Shown here piece by piece: positions 1-8,088 of a stretch of 64,000 bases of DNA (position 1 is the first letter of the stretch; each line of letters begins with the position of its first letter). Both the position numbers and the translations under genes were made by a program. The stretch comes from Alistipes sp. (GTDB taxonomy: Bacteria > Bacteroidota > Bacteroidia > Bacteroidales > Rikenellaceae). The DNA lies in the NCBI GenBank assembly GCA_017532885.1, contig JAFXIS010000028.1, positions 6,832 through 70,831 of the forward strand, in the 5' to 3' direction. The notes under the pieces are model-generated. The model saw nothing but the letters and a program-made list of their open reading frames with translations. It searched no databases and was not told where the DNA came from.

Positions 1-65
1 TATTATGATATCGGGAGTGTGTGAAATGATATTTTTGCTTGGGGAAAGATAAAATTCAGGCTCTT

Positions 66-99
66 TTTGTCTGGAAATAAATTTTTTTCGATAACTTTG
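66..99 (+). promoter_or_regulatory. Promoter of the sugar operon
   Basis: TAACTTTG at 92-99 matches the Bacteroidota -7 consensus TAnnTTTG. TTTG at 66-69 can serve as the -33 element, with a slightly long 22-nt spacer. It lies 48 nt before the aldolase start. The first 65 bases of the window show no gene I can support. Confidence 0.6.
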
Positions 100-147
100 T
101 TAGTCGCAGATTTTGTAAGTCACAAAAATAATAAAACATAATAAAGT

Positions 148-987
148 ATGATAGTATCATTTAAGGAGATGTTGCAGGAGGCGGACAAAGGTCGTTACGC
201 TGTCGGTGCATTTAACTGTTTGAGTTTGGAGAATGTCGAGGGCGCTATTGCTGCCGCCGAGGAGCTGCACTCGCCCATTATTCTCCAACTTGCCGAGGTG
301 CAGTTCCCTTGCGCCCCGATGAATCTTATGGCTCCGCTCTATCTGGAGGCGGCTCACAAGGCTTCGGTACCTGTTGTGGTTCATTTGGACCATGGACAGA
401 GCTTCGAGACCTGCGCCGAGGCTATTCGTTTGGGCTTTGGCTCGGTGATGTTCGACGGCGCATCGCTGCCCTTTGAGGAGAATGTACGCATCACTCGCGA
501 AGTTACCCGCATGGCCAAGGCTATGGGTGTAGATGTCGAGGCAGAGTTGGGCAAGGTTGGCGATGTGGGTGTCGATGACGATAAGGTGGATGTCTTTACC
601 GATGTCGAGGAGTCGGCACGCTTTATCGAGCTTACGGGCGTTGATGCGCTGGCGGTGGCTATCGGCAATCAGCATGGCCGTTATGTCGCTACGCCGAAAC
701 TCAATATCGACCGCTTGATAGAACTTCATGAGCGCAATAGTATGCCGTTGGTTTTGCATGGCGGTAGCGGTACGAGCGAGGAGGATTTCAAGTCTTGCAT
801 TCATAACGGAATATGCAAAATCAATGTCGCTACGGCTATTCAGGTGGGCATTACCGAGCGAGTGCAGCAGTATCTGCGTGAGGCGGCAAAACCCGACTAT
901 ATCACAATGAAGGGCGTTATCCGCGAGGCATCGAAGGAGGTTGTGAAGGAGCATATCCTGCTCTTCGAGAGTAATAACCGAGTATAA
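148..987 (+). CDS. Class II ketose-bisphosphate aldolase family protein
   Basis: Zinc-dependent aldolase of the FbaA/GatY/KbaY superfamily, 279 residues. These enzymes split a ketose 1-phosphate or 1,6-bisphosphate into dihydroxyacetone phosphate and an aldehyde in the cytosol. Visible signatures are HLDH at 79-82 (catalytic Asp81, zinc ligand His82), a second zinc His176 in GNQHG, His204 in LHGGSG, and a KINVAT substrate loop. The length is that of the short GatY/KbaY group rather than the 331-residue aldolase at 47344, so it is probably catabolic rather than glycolytic. It is first in an operon with a PfkB kinase (12-nt gap) and a sugar isomerase. The true substrate cannot be read from sequence. 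Confidence 0.9.
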   Translation: MIVSFKEMLQEADKGRYAVGAFNCLSLENVEGAIAAAEELHSPIILQLAEVQFPCAPMNLMAPLYLEAAHKASVPVVVHLDHGQSFETCAEAIRLGFGSVMFDGASLPFEENVRITREVTRMAKAMGVDVEAELGKVGDVGVDDDKVDVFTDVEESARFIELTGVDALAVAIGNQHGRYVATPKLNIDRLIELHERNSMPLVLHGGSGTSEEDFKSCIHNGICKINVATAIQVGITERVQQYLREAAKPDYITMKGVIREASKEVVKEHILLFESNNRV

Positions 988-999
988 AGTCAAGGGAGT

Positions 1000-1998
1000 A
1001 TGAGAAGAGGAATCATTTCTGCCGGCAACTGGTTGTCGGATACCATAAAGTTCATCAGCCACTATCCTGCGGTGGGTAATCTTGTCACTATCGAGAAGAT
1101 TGACCAGGGCTTTGGCGGCTGTGCCCACAATGTTTTGGCCGATTTGGCTCGTATGCAGACGGGCATACCTTTGTTTGCGGGAGGATGTGTCGGATATGAT
1201 GCCTTGGGCGATGAGATTTTCTCGACTTGCGAGAAGTTGGGAATCAACGCCGAGGGTATGTGCCGCGTGGATGCTGCTACATCCTATACCGATGTTATGG
1301 CGGATATGAGCAACGGTACGCGTACATTCTTCCACCATCGCGGAGCAAATGCCGAGTTCGGTCCCGAGCATGTGGAGAAAATCAAGGCTGAGGCAAAGAT
1401 TTTCCATTTGGGCTATCTGCTCTTGCTCGACAAGATGGATACAAAGGACGAGGAGTATGGCATTGTGGCTGCGCGAGTTCTTGACGGCTTGCAGAAACGC
1501 GGTTATAAAACCTCGGTCGATGTGGTGTCGGAGGAGGGCAACCGCTTCCGCGAGGTTATTCTGCCCTGCTTGCCATATATGGACTACTTTATCGTAAATG
1601 AGGTTGAGGCGGGAGCCTGCTTTGGTCGCGAATTGCGCGATAAGGATGGTAATATCTTGCTCGACGAGGTTAAGGCTGCGGCTCGCTTCCTTATGGAAAG
1701 GGGCGTTGCAGAGGCCGTAGCTATTCACTTTCCCGAGGGTGGTTTCGCGATGCGTAAGAGTGGTGAGGAGTGTTACGAGCCCTCGTTCCGCGTTGAGCCA
1801 AAGGATATTGTGTCGTCGGTGGGTGCCGGCGATGCCTTCTGTGCTGCTATGTTGTATGCGCTGCATGAGGAGTTGCCACTCGGCAAGTCACTGCGCGTGG
1901 CAAATGCTGCGGCACGATTCAACCTCTTTAATCCTACGGCAACCGATGGCGCGCCAACAATTGCCGAGATAGAGGAGTTTTTGAGCCAACACGAATAA
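1000..1998 (+). CDS. PfkB-family carbohydrate kinase
   Basis: Ribokinase/PfkB-type sugar kinase, 332 residues, close to family length. The C-terminal signature SSVGAGDAF holds the GAGD anion hole and catalytic base (Asp278), and an N-terminal GG-rich region (GFGGCAHN) matches the sugar-binding motif. It should phosphorylate a ketose or ketose phosphate using ATP. Its position between the aldolase and the isomerase suggests it makes the aldolase substrate, for example a ketose 1-phosphate or tagatose/fructose bisphosphate. Which hydroxyl is phosphorylated is inference. Confidence 0.88.
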   Translation: MRRGIISAGNWLSDTIKFISHYPAVGNLVTIEKIDQGFGGCAHNVLADLARMQTGIPLFAGGCVGYDALGDEIFSTCEKLGINAEGMCRVDAATSYTDVMADMSNGTRTFFHHRGANAEFGPEHVEKIKAEAKIFHLGYLLLLDKMDTKDEEYGIVAARVLDGLQKRGYKTSVDVVSEEGNRFREVILPCLPYMDYFIVNEVEAGACFGRELRDKDGNILLDEVKAAARFLMERGVAEAVAIHFPEGGFAMRKSGEECYEPSFRVEPKDIVSSVGAGDAFCAAMLYALHEELPLGKSLRVANAAARFNLFNPTATDGAPTIAEIEEFLSQHE

Positions 1999-2027
1999 TA
2001 TTAGAAAAACCTTAAAACTACAATATT

Positions 2028-2684
2028 ATGAAAAGAAGTGAGATTAATCGTTACATAAACGAGGCTAAAAAGTTTTTTGCCGAGCATCAGTTCCATTTGC
2101 CCGTATGGGTTGATTGGTCGCCAGCCGAGTGGGCTACAAAGGGCGCAGAGTGCGACGAGATTCGCCGCAACGGCCTTGGCTGGGATGTGACGGATTTTGC
2201 AAGTGGCGAGTTCGATAAGGTGGGCCTTACGCTCGTGACTATCCGCAACGGAAATGTGAAGTACGACAAAAAGACCTACTGCGAAAAGATTATGTTTGTG
2301 CGTGAGAATCAGATTACCCCGACGCACTTCCATTGGCGCAAGATGGAGGATATTATCCATCGTGGCGGCGGCGTCTTCTGCGTGAAGTTGTGGAAGGCCG
2401 ACGAGAACGAGCAACCGACCGACGAGCCTTGCAGCGTGCAGGTCGATGGCGTTACGACTGTCGTTCCTGCGGGTGAGGTGTTGCGTCTGTATCCGGGTCA
2501 GAGTATCAGCTTCGAGCCTTATATGTATCATCAGTTCTGGTCGGAGAACGGCCCGAGTATGATTGGCGAGGTATCGACCGTAAATGACGATGCCAACGAT
2601 AACCGTTTCTTGGAGGAACAGGGCCGCTATCCAAGCATCGACGAGGACGAGCCAGCGCAGTATCTGCTCTGCAATGAGTATTAA
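2028..2684 (+). CDS. D-lyxose/D-mannose ketol-isomerase family protein
   Basis: Cupin-fold sugar isomerase of the YdaE family, 218 residues. Characterised members interconvert D-lyxose with D-xylulose and D-mannose with D-fructose, using a divalent metal. Candidate metal ligands are His100 and His102 in THFH, Glu107 in KMED, and the His of YMYHQF near residue 174. It starts 29 nt after the kinase gene and is probably co-transcribed. It would feed a ketose to the kinase and aldolase upstream. No transporter for the sugar is visible in the window. Confidence 0.85.
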   Translation: MKRSEINRYINEAKKFFAEHQFHLPVWVDWSPAEWATKGAECDEIRRNGLGWDVTDFASGEFDKVGLTLVTIRNGNVKYDKKTYCEKIMFVRENQITPTHFHWRKMEDIIHRGGGVFCVKLWKADENEQPTDEPCSVQVDGVTTVVPAGEVLRLYPGQSISFEPYMYHQFWSENGPSMIGEVSTVNDDANDNRFLEEQGRYPSIDEDEPAQYLLCNEY

Positions 2685-2707
2685 AATGGCGAAGTAGCAA
2701 TAGTGTG

Positions 2708-3169
2708 ATGAAGAGAGCTTTTATAAAAATCGCGATACTGTTTTCGTTGTTTGCGGCTTTGTCGTTGTGTTTTTCGGCGTGTTCCGACGATAATTCAGAA
2801 CCCGGGCAGACGGAAGAACCCGAAGGTGGGCAAGAGCCCGACAATGGGCAGAATCCTGACGATGAGCAGGATGCTGTTGTGCCTACAAACTCATTTACCC
2901 TTACGGCACTTACCTATAATTCGCTGAGCATTTCGTATAGCTCAGCGAATGCAACTGCGTGCTATGTGCTTGTCGTAGAGGCTGATGAGGCGATTGATGA
3001 GCAGGCGATAATAGAGAGGGGCGAGAGTGTTGAGGTAAATTGTGAGGGCACTTACACTGCAGAAAATCTTTCCCCTGCAACCTATTATTGCATAGAATTT
3101 TTGGCGGTTAATGGCGACAAGTCATCACGCTTGTCATTGCAATTTGCAACCCCTGTCGAGCCGGAGTAA
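2708..3169 (+). CDS. Putative surface lipoprotein with an FN3-like domain
   Basis: The N-terminus is a lipoprotein signal peptide ending in a lipobox (FSAC). The residues after the cysteine, SDDNSE, resemble the Bacteroidota lipoprotein export signal that sends lipoproteins to the cell surface. An acidic Pro/Glu/Gly linker of about 30 residues follows, then one domain of about 80 residues that looks like a fibronectin type III fold (SISYSSANATACYVLV, LSPATYYCIEFLAVNG). ATG at 2708 is preferred over the in-frame GTG at 2705. It lies 24 nt after the isomerase gene and before a terminator, so it may be the last gene of the sugar operon. Function unknown. Confidence 0.7.
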   Translation: MKRAFIKIAILFSLFAALSLCFSACSDDNSEPGQTEEPEGGQEPDNGQNPDDEQDAVVPTNSFTLTALTYNSLSISYSSANATACYVLVVEADEAIDEQAIIERGESVEVNCEGTYTAENLSPATYYCIEFLAVNGDKSSRLSLQFATPVEPE

Positions 3170-3197
3170 TATTTGCCGGGTAAGGAGATTGAATAGA

Positions 3198-3231
3198 AAT
3201 GGGCTGCATCGAAAAACGATAGCAGCCCATT
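3198..3231 (+). terminator. Terminator of the sugar operon
   Basis: AATGGGCTGC (3198-3207) pairs with GCAGCCCATT (3222-3231); ATCG/CGAT inside the loop extends the stem. A T-rich run follows. Confidence 0.75.
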
Positions 3232-3242
3232 CTTTTCGGATT

Positions 3243-3383
3243 TATATAGTTTCGTGTTGTTAAACATCATTCTGAGCATTTGTTTTTAGACTCTCGCGGT
3301 CGGCAAGCCTCCCTCAGAGTGACGGAAAAACAAATGCGTGAGAATCTCAATACCTTTTTTGCGGTATAACACTAAACTATATA
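3243..3383. repeat. MITE-like palindromic repeat, copy 1
   Basis: About 141 bp of intergenic DNA. The ends are inverted copies of TATATAGTTTNGTGTT, and the interior is a long imperfect palindrome: a CATTTGTTTTT arm pairs with AAAAACAAATG. A near-identical copy lies in inverted orientation at 44119-44256, and a partial relative at 14643-14706. It encodes no protein, so a non-autonomous mobile element or REP-type repeat is likely. Confidence 0.75.
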
Positions 3384-3411
3384 TTCCGTTTTTTTATGTG
3401 GCGATAATACA

Positions 3412-4407
3412 CTAAAAATACTCCTCGCGGTAGTTGTAGTTGTTGCGGAGGGATTCAAATGCTTCGGGAGAGAGGCGCAGCAGGGTGCTCTCGGCGCTTA
3501 AATCGCAGTAATCGGCGATTGTCTGGCACATCTCATCCCAACCTATTGCGTGGCGGCGGGCGGGTGTCACTTTTGCCGGATACCAACCCCGTAAAGGCAA
3601 GCAGAACTCCTTGGCTATCGCATCAATCACTATGGCTGAGGCATTTGCCTTGCCCTGTGCCGAGTAGCCGGCAATGTGGGGTGTGGCGATAAATGCTTTT
3701 GCGAGTAGTTCTTGGCTTATTGCAGGTTCTTGCTCCCACACATCTATGCAGAGTCGCTGCGGAGCATGGCGTAGTGCCTCGGTTGAAGCCACCTCGCCGC
3801 GTGATGCGTTTATGATGGTTGCATCGGGGCGTATAAGCGAGATTAGCCCCTCGTCAATCATGTGAAAGGTCGTCGGGTCGAGAGGTGTGTGGAATGTAAT
3901 GATGTCCGACTGCTTGGCAACCTCCTCCAACGATAGAAAATCGCCGCCCTCGCGCTCCTGGCGTGGCGGGTCGCAACGCAAAACGCGAAATCCCCACGCG
4001 CGGGCATACCCCTCGACAAGCGAGCCGACATTTCCCACACCCACGATGCCCAAAGTCTTATCTTTCGGTTGCCAGCCCTCGTCGGCCGAGAGCATCGCCA
4101 ATGCTGCCGCCACCCATTGCAGTACGCCTGCGGCATTGCATCCTGCGGCAGTTACGACCTTTATGTCGTGTCGGCGGCAATAGTCGAGGTCGATATGGTC
4201 GAAACCTATGGTCGCCGTAGCAATCATCTTTACCTTTGAGTCGCGCAACAGAGCCTCGTTGCAGCGGGTGCGGGTGCGAATAATCAGTACATCGGCGTCG
4301 GCAACCTCTTCGCTTGAGAAATTGCTTCCGCCGCGATATATAACATCGGCAAAAGGCTCTAAAATTCCCTTGATATAGGGTATCGCATTGTCAATTACGA
4401 CCTTCAT
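3412..4407 (-). CDS. pdxB: Erythronate-4-phosphate dehydrogenase
   Basis: NAD-dependent D-2-hydroxyacid dehydrogenase of the PdxB type, second step of the DXP-dependent route to pyridoxal 5'-phosphate. It has 331 residues, shorter than the roughly 380 of E. coli PdxB. Visible features are the N-terminal ATIGFDHID element, the Rossmann motif GIVGVGNVGS near residues 119-128, the catalytic Arg in INASRGE, and the catalytic His in TPHIAGYS. The short C-terminal region is where PdxB carries its dimerisation domain. Its neighbour dxs (34.4 kb) makes DXP, the other precursor of the vitamin. The gene is monocistronic here. Confidence 0.88.
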   Translation of the reverse strand: MKVVIDNAIPYIKGILEPFADVIYRGGSNFSSEEVADADVLIIRTRTRCNEALLRDSKVKMIATATIGFDHIDLDYCRRHDIKVVTAAGCNAAGVLQWVAAALAMLSADEGWQPKDKTLGIVGVGNVGSLVEGYARAWGFRVLRCDPPRQEREGGDFLSLEEVAKQSDIITFHTPLDPTTFHMIDEGLISLIRPDATIINASRGEVASTEALRHAPQRLCIDVWEQEPAISQELLAKAFIATPHIAGYSAQGKANASAIVIDAIAKEFCLPLRGWYPAKVTPARRHAIGWDEMCQTIADYCDLSAESTLLRLSPEAFESLRNNYNYREEYF

Positions 4408-4461
4408 ATAGCTTTTTTGTTGATTTTCTTAAGCAAATATAGTGAAAAAATTAATTTTTTG

Positions 4462-4469
4462 TATCTTTG
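4462..4469 (+). promoter_or_regulatory. -7 promoter element of the first FKBP gene
   Basis: TATCTTTG matches the Bacteroidota -7 consensus, 67 nt before the start codon at 4537. No good -33 element is seen. Confidence 0.55.
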
Positions 4470-4536
4470 CACATTGTATATATTACTAAACGACTGCCTA
4501 TTTGTGGCTTGGGATTATATTTAGTACGGAGGACTT

Positions 4537-5238
4537 ATGACACTAAAAAATATTTTTACTTCGCTGTGCGTTCTTGTGGCGGTGCTGCTTACGGCATGCG
4601 GAGGCGAGAAACACGCCAAGAAGGCTACGCTGAGCGATGATTTGGATTCTGTATCGTATATCGTAGGTATGAATATCGGATACAATATCCAGAAGATGGA
4701 TACCACCCTGCGTGCTGATGCCATTGTGAAGGGTATTAACGATGTTCTGAAGGGCAAGGAGATGATGAGTGTAGAGGATGCCCGCACATATTATCTTGCA
4801 TATATGACCTACGATGTTTATGAGCGCGTTAGAAATTATGAGGAGCAGTATCTCTCGGATTTGAAGGCTTCGGATAATAAGATTCAGCGCACGAAGAGCG
4901 GTTTGACATATAAGGTGCAGAAGTTGGGCGATATGAACAATACGGCATCGAGCGATAGAGATACCGTTGTGTTGATATATCGTGCCGAGCGCCTCTCGGG
5001 CGAAGAGGTCGATGTTGTGGCGGAGCGTGACGATACGATGCGCATGGCATTGCGCCAGCTTACCTCGGGCATGAAGGAGGGCGTGAAGCTTATTGGCGAG
5101 GGCGGCTCTATTACGCTATGGATGCCTTCCGAGTTGGCTTATGGTGCCGAGGGTAATGTCGAAAAGGGCGTGAATCCTAACGAAATGTTGCGCTACGAGG
5201 TCGAAATCGTTGATATTATCAAGCGTCGTCGCAGATAG
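4537..5238 (+). CDS. FKBP-like lipoprotein with degenerate active site
   Basis: Lipoprotein signal peptide with lipobox LTAC, then a FkpA-type N-terminal helical dimerisation region (about residues 30-105) and a C-terminal FKBP domain (about 125-230). The end of the domain is well kept (GEGGSITLWMPSELAYG), but the first half is not. The usual FDSS reads VDVV, and the V-I-x-G-W stretch reads QLTSGM, so the conserved active-site Trp is absent. It is followed by an intact paralogue at 5379. It could be a chaperone with little prolyl isomerase activity. No surface export signal follows the Cys, so a periplasm-facing location is likely. Confidence 0.8.
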   Translation: MTLKNIFTSLCVLVAVLLTACGGEKHAKKATLSDDLDSVSYIVGMNIGYNIQKMDTTLRADAIVKGINDVLKGKEMMSVEDARTYYLAYMTYDVYERVRNYEEQYLSDLKASDNKIQRTKSGLTYKVQKLGDMNNTASSDRDTVVLIYRAERLSGEEVDVVAERDDTMRMALRQLTSGMKEGVKLIGEGGSITLWMPSELAYGAEGNVEKGVNPNEMLRYEVEIVDIIKRRRR

Positions 5239-5264
5239 TGTTGTATGCAAGTGTGGCGGTGTCC

Positions 5265-5327
5265 CCTGCGATAATGAATGACCGAAAACCTGCGATAATG
5301 GGTGGTAGAGCCCTGCGGCAATAAATG
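5265..5327 (+). repeat. Three degenerate tandem repeats of about 24 bp
   Basis: CCTGCGATAATG occurs at 5265-5276 and 5289-5300, and CCTGCGGCAATAAATG follows at 5312-5327. They lie between the two FKBP genes. Confidence 0.6.
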
Positions 5328-5378
5328 ATAGGAAAGGATAGGAAATACTTAAAGTTTAACATAAAATAAGCAAAGAAG

Positions 5379-6392
5379 ATGAAAAAAATGATTTATGGAG
5401 TCATTGCTTTGGCCGTAGCTGCGGTAATGACATCGTGCTGTGGTGGTTCACAGTACATCACTAAGGGTGATAAGTCGGTAATGGATACGCTTTCTCACTC
5501 AGTAGGAGTATCAGTAGGTTATGGTACTGTTCAGAACATGCCTGATGTTCGCTTGGATTGGGACGAGGTTATGAAGGGTGCCGAGAAGGGTATGAAGGTT
5601 GCCTTGGATGTTAAGGAGGACCCCAAGCACAAGGAGGTGTACGCTACTTTGGAGGAGTTCTTTATGAATGTTCGCCAAACTCGTTTGACCGAGATGCGTT
5701 CGGCTGCTGAGGCTGACTCTACCAAGGTGTTCAACATCAAGGATGTCGATATCTTCGAGAACGAGGCAGAGCGCAAGGAGATTTCTTACGCTTATGGTTA
5801 CGATTTCGGTTTCAATGTTCGCTCTTCACGCATGCCTTTGCAGACATATTGGATTGCGGAGGGTTTGAATGCAGGAGCTAAGGCTGAGAATGCTGATGAG
5901 GTTTATCGTACAGCACAGGATTTTATCCGTCGTTACTATATGGAGATTCTCCCCACACAGAACCTCGAGAAGTCGGCTGCATGGTTGGCAGAGGTTGAGA
6001 AGATGAAGGGCGTAGAGAAGACCGAGAGCGGCTTGTTGTATCGTATCGACCGTGCCGGCGACGAGAGCGTTAAGCCTACTGCCGAGGATAAGGTAAAGGT
6101 TGATTACGAGGGTAAGCTCTCTGACGGCTTTGTATTCGACTCTTCATATGAGCGAGGCGAGGCTATCGAGTTCCCATTGCGTGGCGTTATCCGTGGCTGG
6201 ACCGAGGGCTTGCAGTTGGTAGGCAAGGGCGGTCAGATTACCTTGTGGATTCCTGCTGATTTGGCTTATGGTCCTCGTGGCGGTGGCAGCATTGGTCCTA
6301 ACGAGGCTTTGGAGTTCAAGGTTGAGTTGCACGATGTTATCGTTGCAGAGCCCGTTGTAGAGGAGTCGGCTGAGGAGGTTACAGAGGAGTAA
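5379..6392 (+). CDS. FKBP-type peptidyl-prolyl cis-trans isomerase lipoprotein
   Basis: Exported prolyl isomerase of the FkpA/Mip class, 337 residues. A lipoprotein-type signal peptide (VMTSC near residue 20) is followed by a long helical N-terminal region of about 190 residues that seems to hold two FKBP_N-like units, then an FKBP domain (about 230-325). The domain keeps the active-site motifs YEGKLSDG, FDSSYERG, VIRGWTEGL and ADLAYG. A short acidic Glu/Val tail closes the protein. It probably assists folding of envelope proteins. It lies downstream of the degenerate paralogue with 140 nt between and is followed by a terminator. Confidence 0.9.
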   Translation: MKKMIYGVIALAVAAVMTSCCGGSQYITKGDKSVMDTLSHSVGVSVGYGTVQNMPDVRLDWDEVMKGAEKGMKVALDVKEDPKHKEVYATLEEFFMNVRQTRLTEMRSAAEADSTKVFNIKDVDIFENEAERKEISYAYGYDFGFNVRSSRMPLQTYWIAEGLNAGAKAENADEVYRTAQDFIRRYYMEILPTQNLEKSAAWLAEVEKMKGVEKTESGLLYRIDRAGDESVKPTAEDKVKVDYEGKLSDGFVFDSSYERGEAIEFPLRGVIRGWTEGLQLVGKGGQITLWIPADLAYGPRGGGSIGPNEALEFKVELHDVIVAEPVVEESAEEVTEE

Positions 6393-6413
6393 TCATTTCG
6401 CTTGATAGATATG

Positions 6414-6447
6414 GGGTTCGGTGCTTTTGTACCGGACCCTTTTTTTG
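6414..6447 (+). terminator. Terminator after the FKBP genes
   Basis: GGGTTCGGTGC (6414-6424) pairs with GTACCGGACCC (6429-6439), including two G-U pairs, followed by eight T. Confidence 0.85.
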
Positions 6448-6469
6448 TTGGGAAAAATCGAGGCTTTCA

Positions 6470-6499
6470 TTGTTTTTTCGGTAGCATGTATTATCTTTG
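6470..6499 (+). promoter_or_regulatory. Promoter of lnt-folC
   Basis: TTG at 6470-6472 and TATCTTTG at 6492-6499 are separated by 19 nt, a good Bacteroidota -33/-7 pair. The lnt start is 18 nt further on. Confidence 0.7.
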
Positions 6500-6517
6500 C
6501 GTTAGTATAATTCAACT

Positions 6518-8074
6518 ATGTTACGAAAACTATTATATGTAATCCTTTCCGTCGTGCTGCTCTCGTTGGGGTGGCTGGGTGTAAGCGGATTTACCTTGCT
6601 GGTGGCATTTGTTCCACTTCTCGTTTTAAGTGCTTCATATAGCGATTCTACGCGCGATTTTTGGCGTATGGCAGGGTGGGCATTGCTCGCTTTCGTGTTG
6701 TGGAATGTTGTGACGGTGTGGTGGATTTGGCTCGCAACGCCCATAGGCCCCGTTGCTGCGACTTTCTTCTCGACATTTTGGAGTATCATACCCTTTATGC
6801 TCTTTCACTATGTGTCGAAACGCTCGTCAAAGGCACTCTCTTATACCATCCTTGTTGCGGCTTGGGTAGCTGCCGAGAAACTGTATACCGACGCCGAGGT
6901 TATTTCGTTCCCGTGGCTCAGTTTAGGTAATGGATTTTCGGGCGATATATGGGCTGTGCAGTGGTATGAGTGGACTGGAGTTATGGGTGGCTCGGTTTGG
7001 GTGCTTGTGGCTAATATCCTGATATATGAGGCGTTGAAACATCGTAGCGTAAAACACTACCTCGGAGCGGCAACCGCTGTGTTGCTGCCTGTCGTTGTGT
7101 CGTTGTGCTTGTATTTTGCCCATGAGCCGTCGGCGGAGAGTGTAAAAATAGCGGTTGTGCAACCCAATGTCGATTGCTATGATGAGAAGTTTGCCGATAA
7201 TGGCGAGTGGCAGATGGAGAATATCGAGGCGTTGTTGCAGCAGATACCTCGAGATGTGGAGGTCGTAGCTCTGCCGGAAACGGCATTGCCCGAACATTTG
7301 CAGGATAATGCCCCCGAAAATGGTTGGAGCATCGAAATGTTGCAGGAGAGCATAGACTCCTTGTACAATCACGCCATGCTTATTACGGGAGCTTCGACCG
7401 TGAAATATTATGCTCCTCAAGAGCCGCGAACTGCTACGGCACGCAAGGCTCAAAGGGGCTACTATTACGATGTGTATAACTCGGCGGTGGCATTAAATAC
7501 CACTTCGGGAGGTAATGTACACCATAAAATGCGCCTTGTGATTGGCGTTGAAACTATGCCTACATTTAACCTGCTGAATGGCTATATCGACTTGGGCGGT
7601 ATTACGGGACAGCTGGGTCGCAACGATAAAGCTACGGTCTTTCACCATGAGGATGTGGCGGTCGGCCCTGCGATATGTTATGAGGGCTTGTATGGCGATA
7701 GTTTTGCCCGCTTCGTGAGAGAGGGCGCCGAGGTTATGACCGTTCTCTCGAACGATGGCTGGTGGGGCGATACGGCGGGGCATAAGCGTCTGTTTGACTT
7801 CTGCCGACTTCGAGCTATCGAATGCCGTCGAGCCATTGCGCGTAGTGCCAATACCGGAGTGTCGGGATTTATTACATCGCGAGGCGATGTCGTTGAACGC
7901 CTGGATTGGGAAGAGCGTGGCGTACTTATCGAGGATGTGGAGTGCCGTCGGGATGTGACGATGTATGTGCAATATGGCGATTGGGTAGGGCGCATGGCGC
8001 AGCTCCTGACTTTCTTGGGTGTGATGTACTATACGGCATATCGCGTGCGCAGACGCAATCATCTTGTAAATTAA
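6518..8074 (+). CDS. lnt: Apolipoprotein N-acyltransferase
   Basis: Inner-membrane enzyme that adds the third acyl chain to the N-terminal cysteine of lipoproteins. It has 518 residues, the usual length. About six to seven hydrophobic segments fill residues 1-205, and a carbon-nitrogen hydrolase domain follows with the catalytic triad Glu254 (LPETALP), Lys337 (HHKMR) and Cys387 (AICYEG). A last hydrophobic segment lies near the C-terminus. folC starts 14 nt downstream and is probably co-transcribed. It would act on the lipoproteins encoded nearby. Confidence 0.93.
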   Translation: MLRKLLYVILSVVLLSLGWLGVSGFTLLVAFVPLLVLSASYSDSTRDFWRMAGWALLAFVLWNVVTVWWIWLATPIGPVAATFFSTFWSIIPFMLFHYVSKRSSKALSYTILVAAWVAAEKLYTDAEVISFPWLSLGNGFSGDIWAVQWYEWTGVMGGSVWVLVANILIYEALKHRSVKHYLGAATAVLLPVVVSLCLYFAHEPSAESVKIAVVQPNVDCYDEKFADNGEWQMENIEALLQQIPRDVEVVALPETALPEHLQDNAPENGWSIEMLQESIDSLYNHAMLITGASTVKYYAPQEPRTATARKAQRGYYYDVYNSAVALNTTSGGNVHHKMRLVIGVETMPTFNLLNGYIDLGGITGQLGRNDKATVFHHEDVAVGPAICYEGLYGDSFARFVREGAEVMTVLSNDGWWGDTAGHKRLFDFCRLRAIECRRAIARSANTGVSGFITSRGDVVERLDWEERGVLIEDVECRRDVTMYVQYGDWVGRMAQLLTFLGVMYYTAYRVRRRNHLVN

Positions 8075-8088
8075 TCTTACCATATACT

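Noticed and set aside
157..1866. A 569-codon open frame on the minus strand
   Set aside because: It lies entirely opposite the aldolase and kinase genes, which have clear family motifs. Its translation is rich in His, Leu, Ser and Cys without domains.
7906..8088. An upstream extension of folC
   Set aside because: The open frame continues into lnt, but the extra residues are not part of the FolC family and ATG 8089 starts the conserved region.
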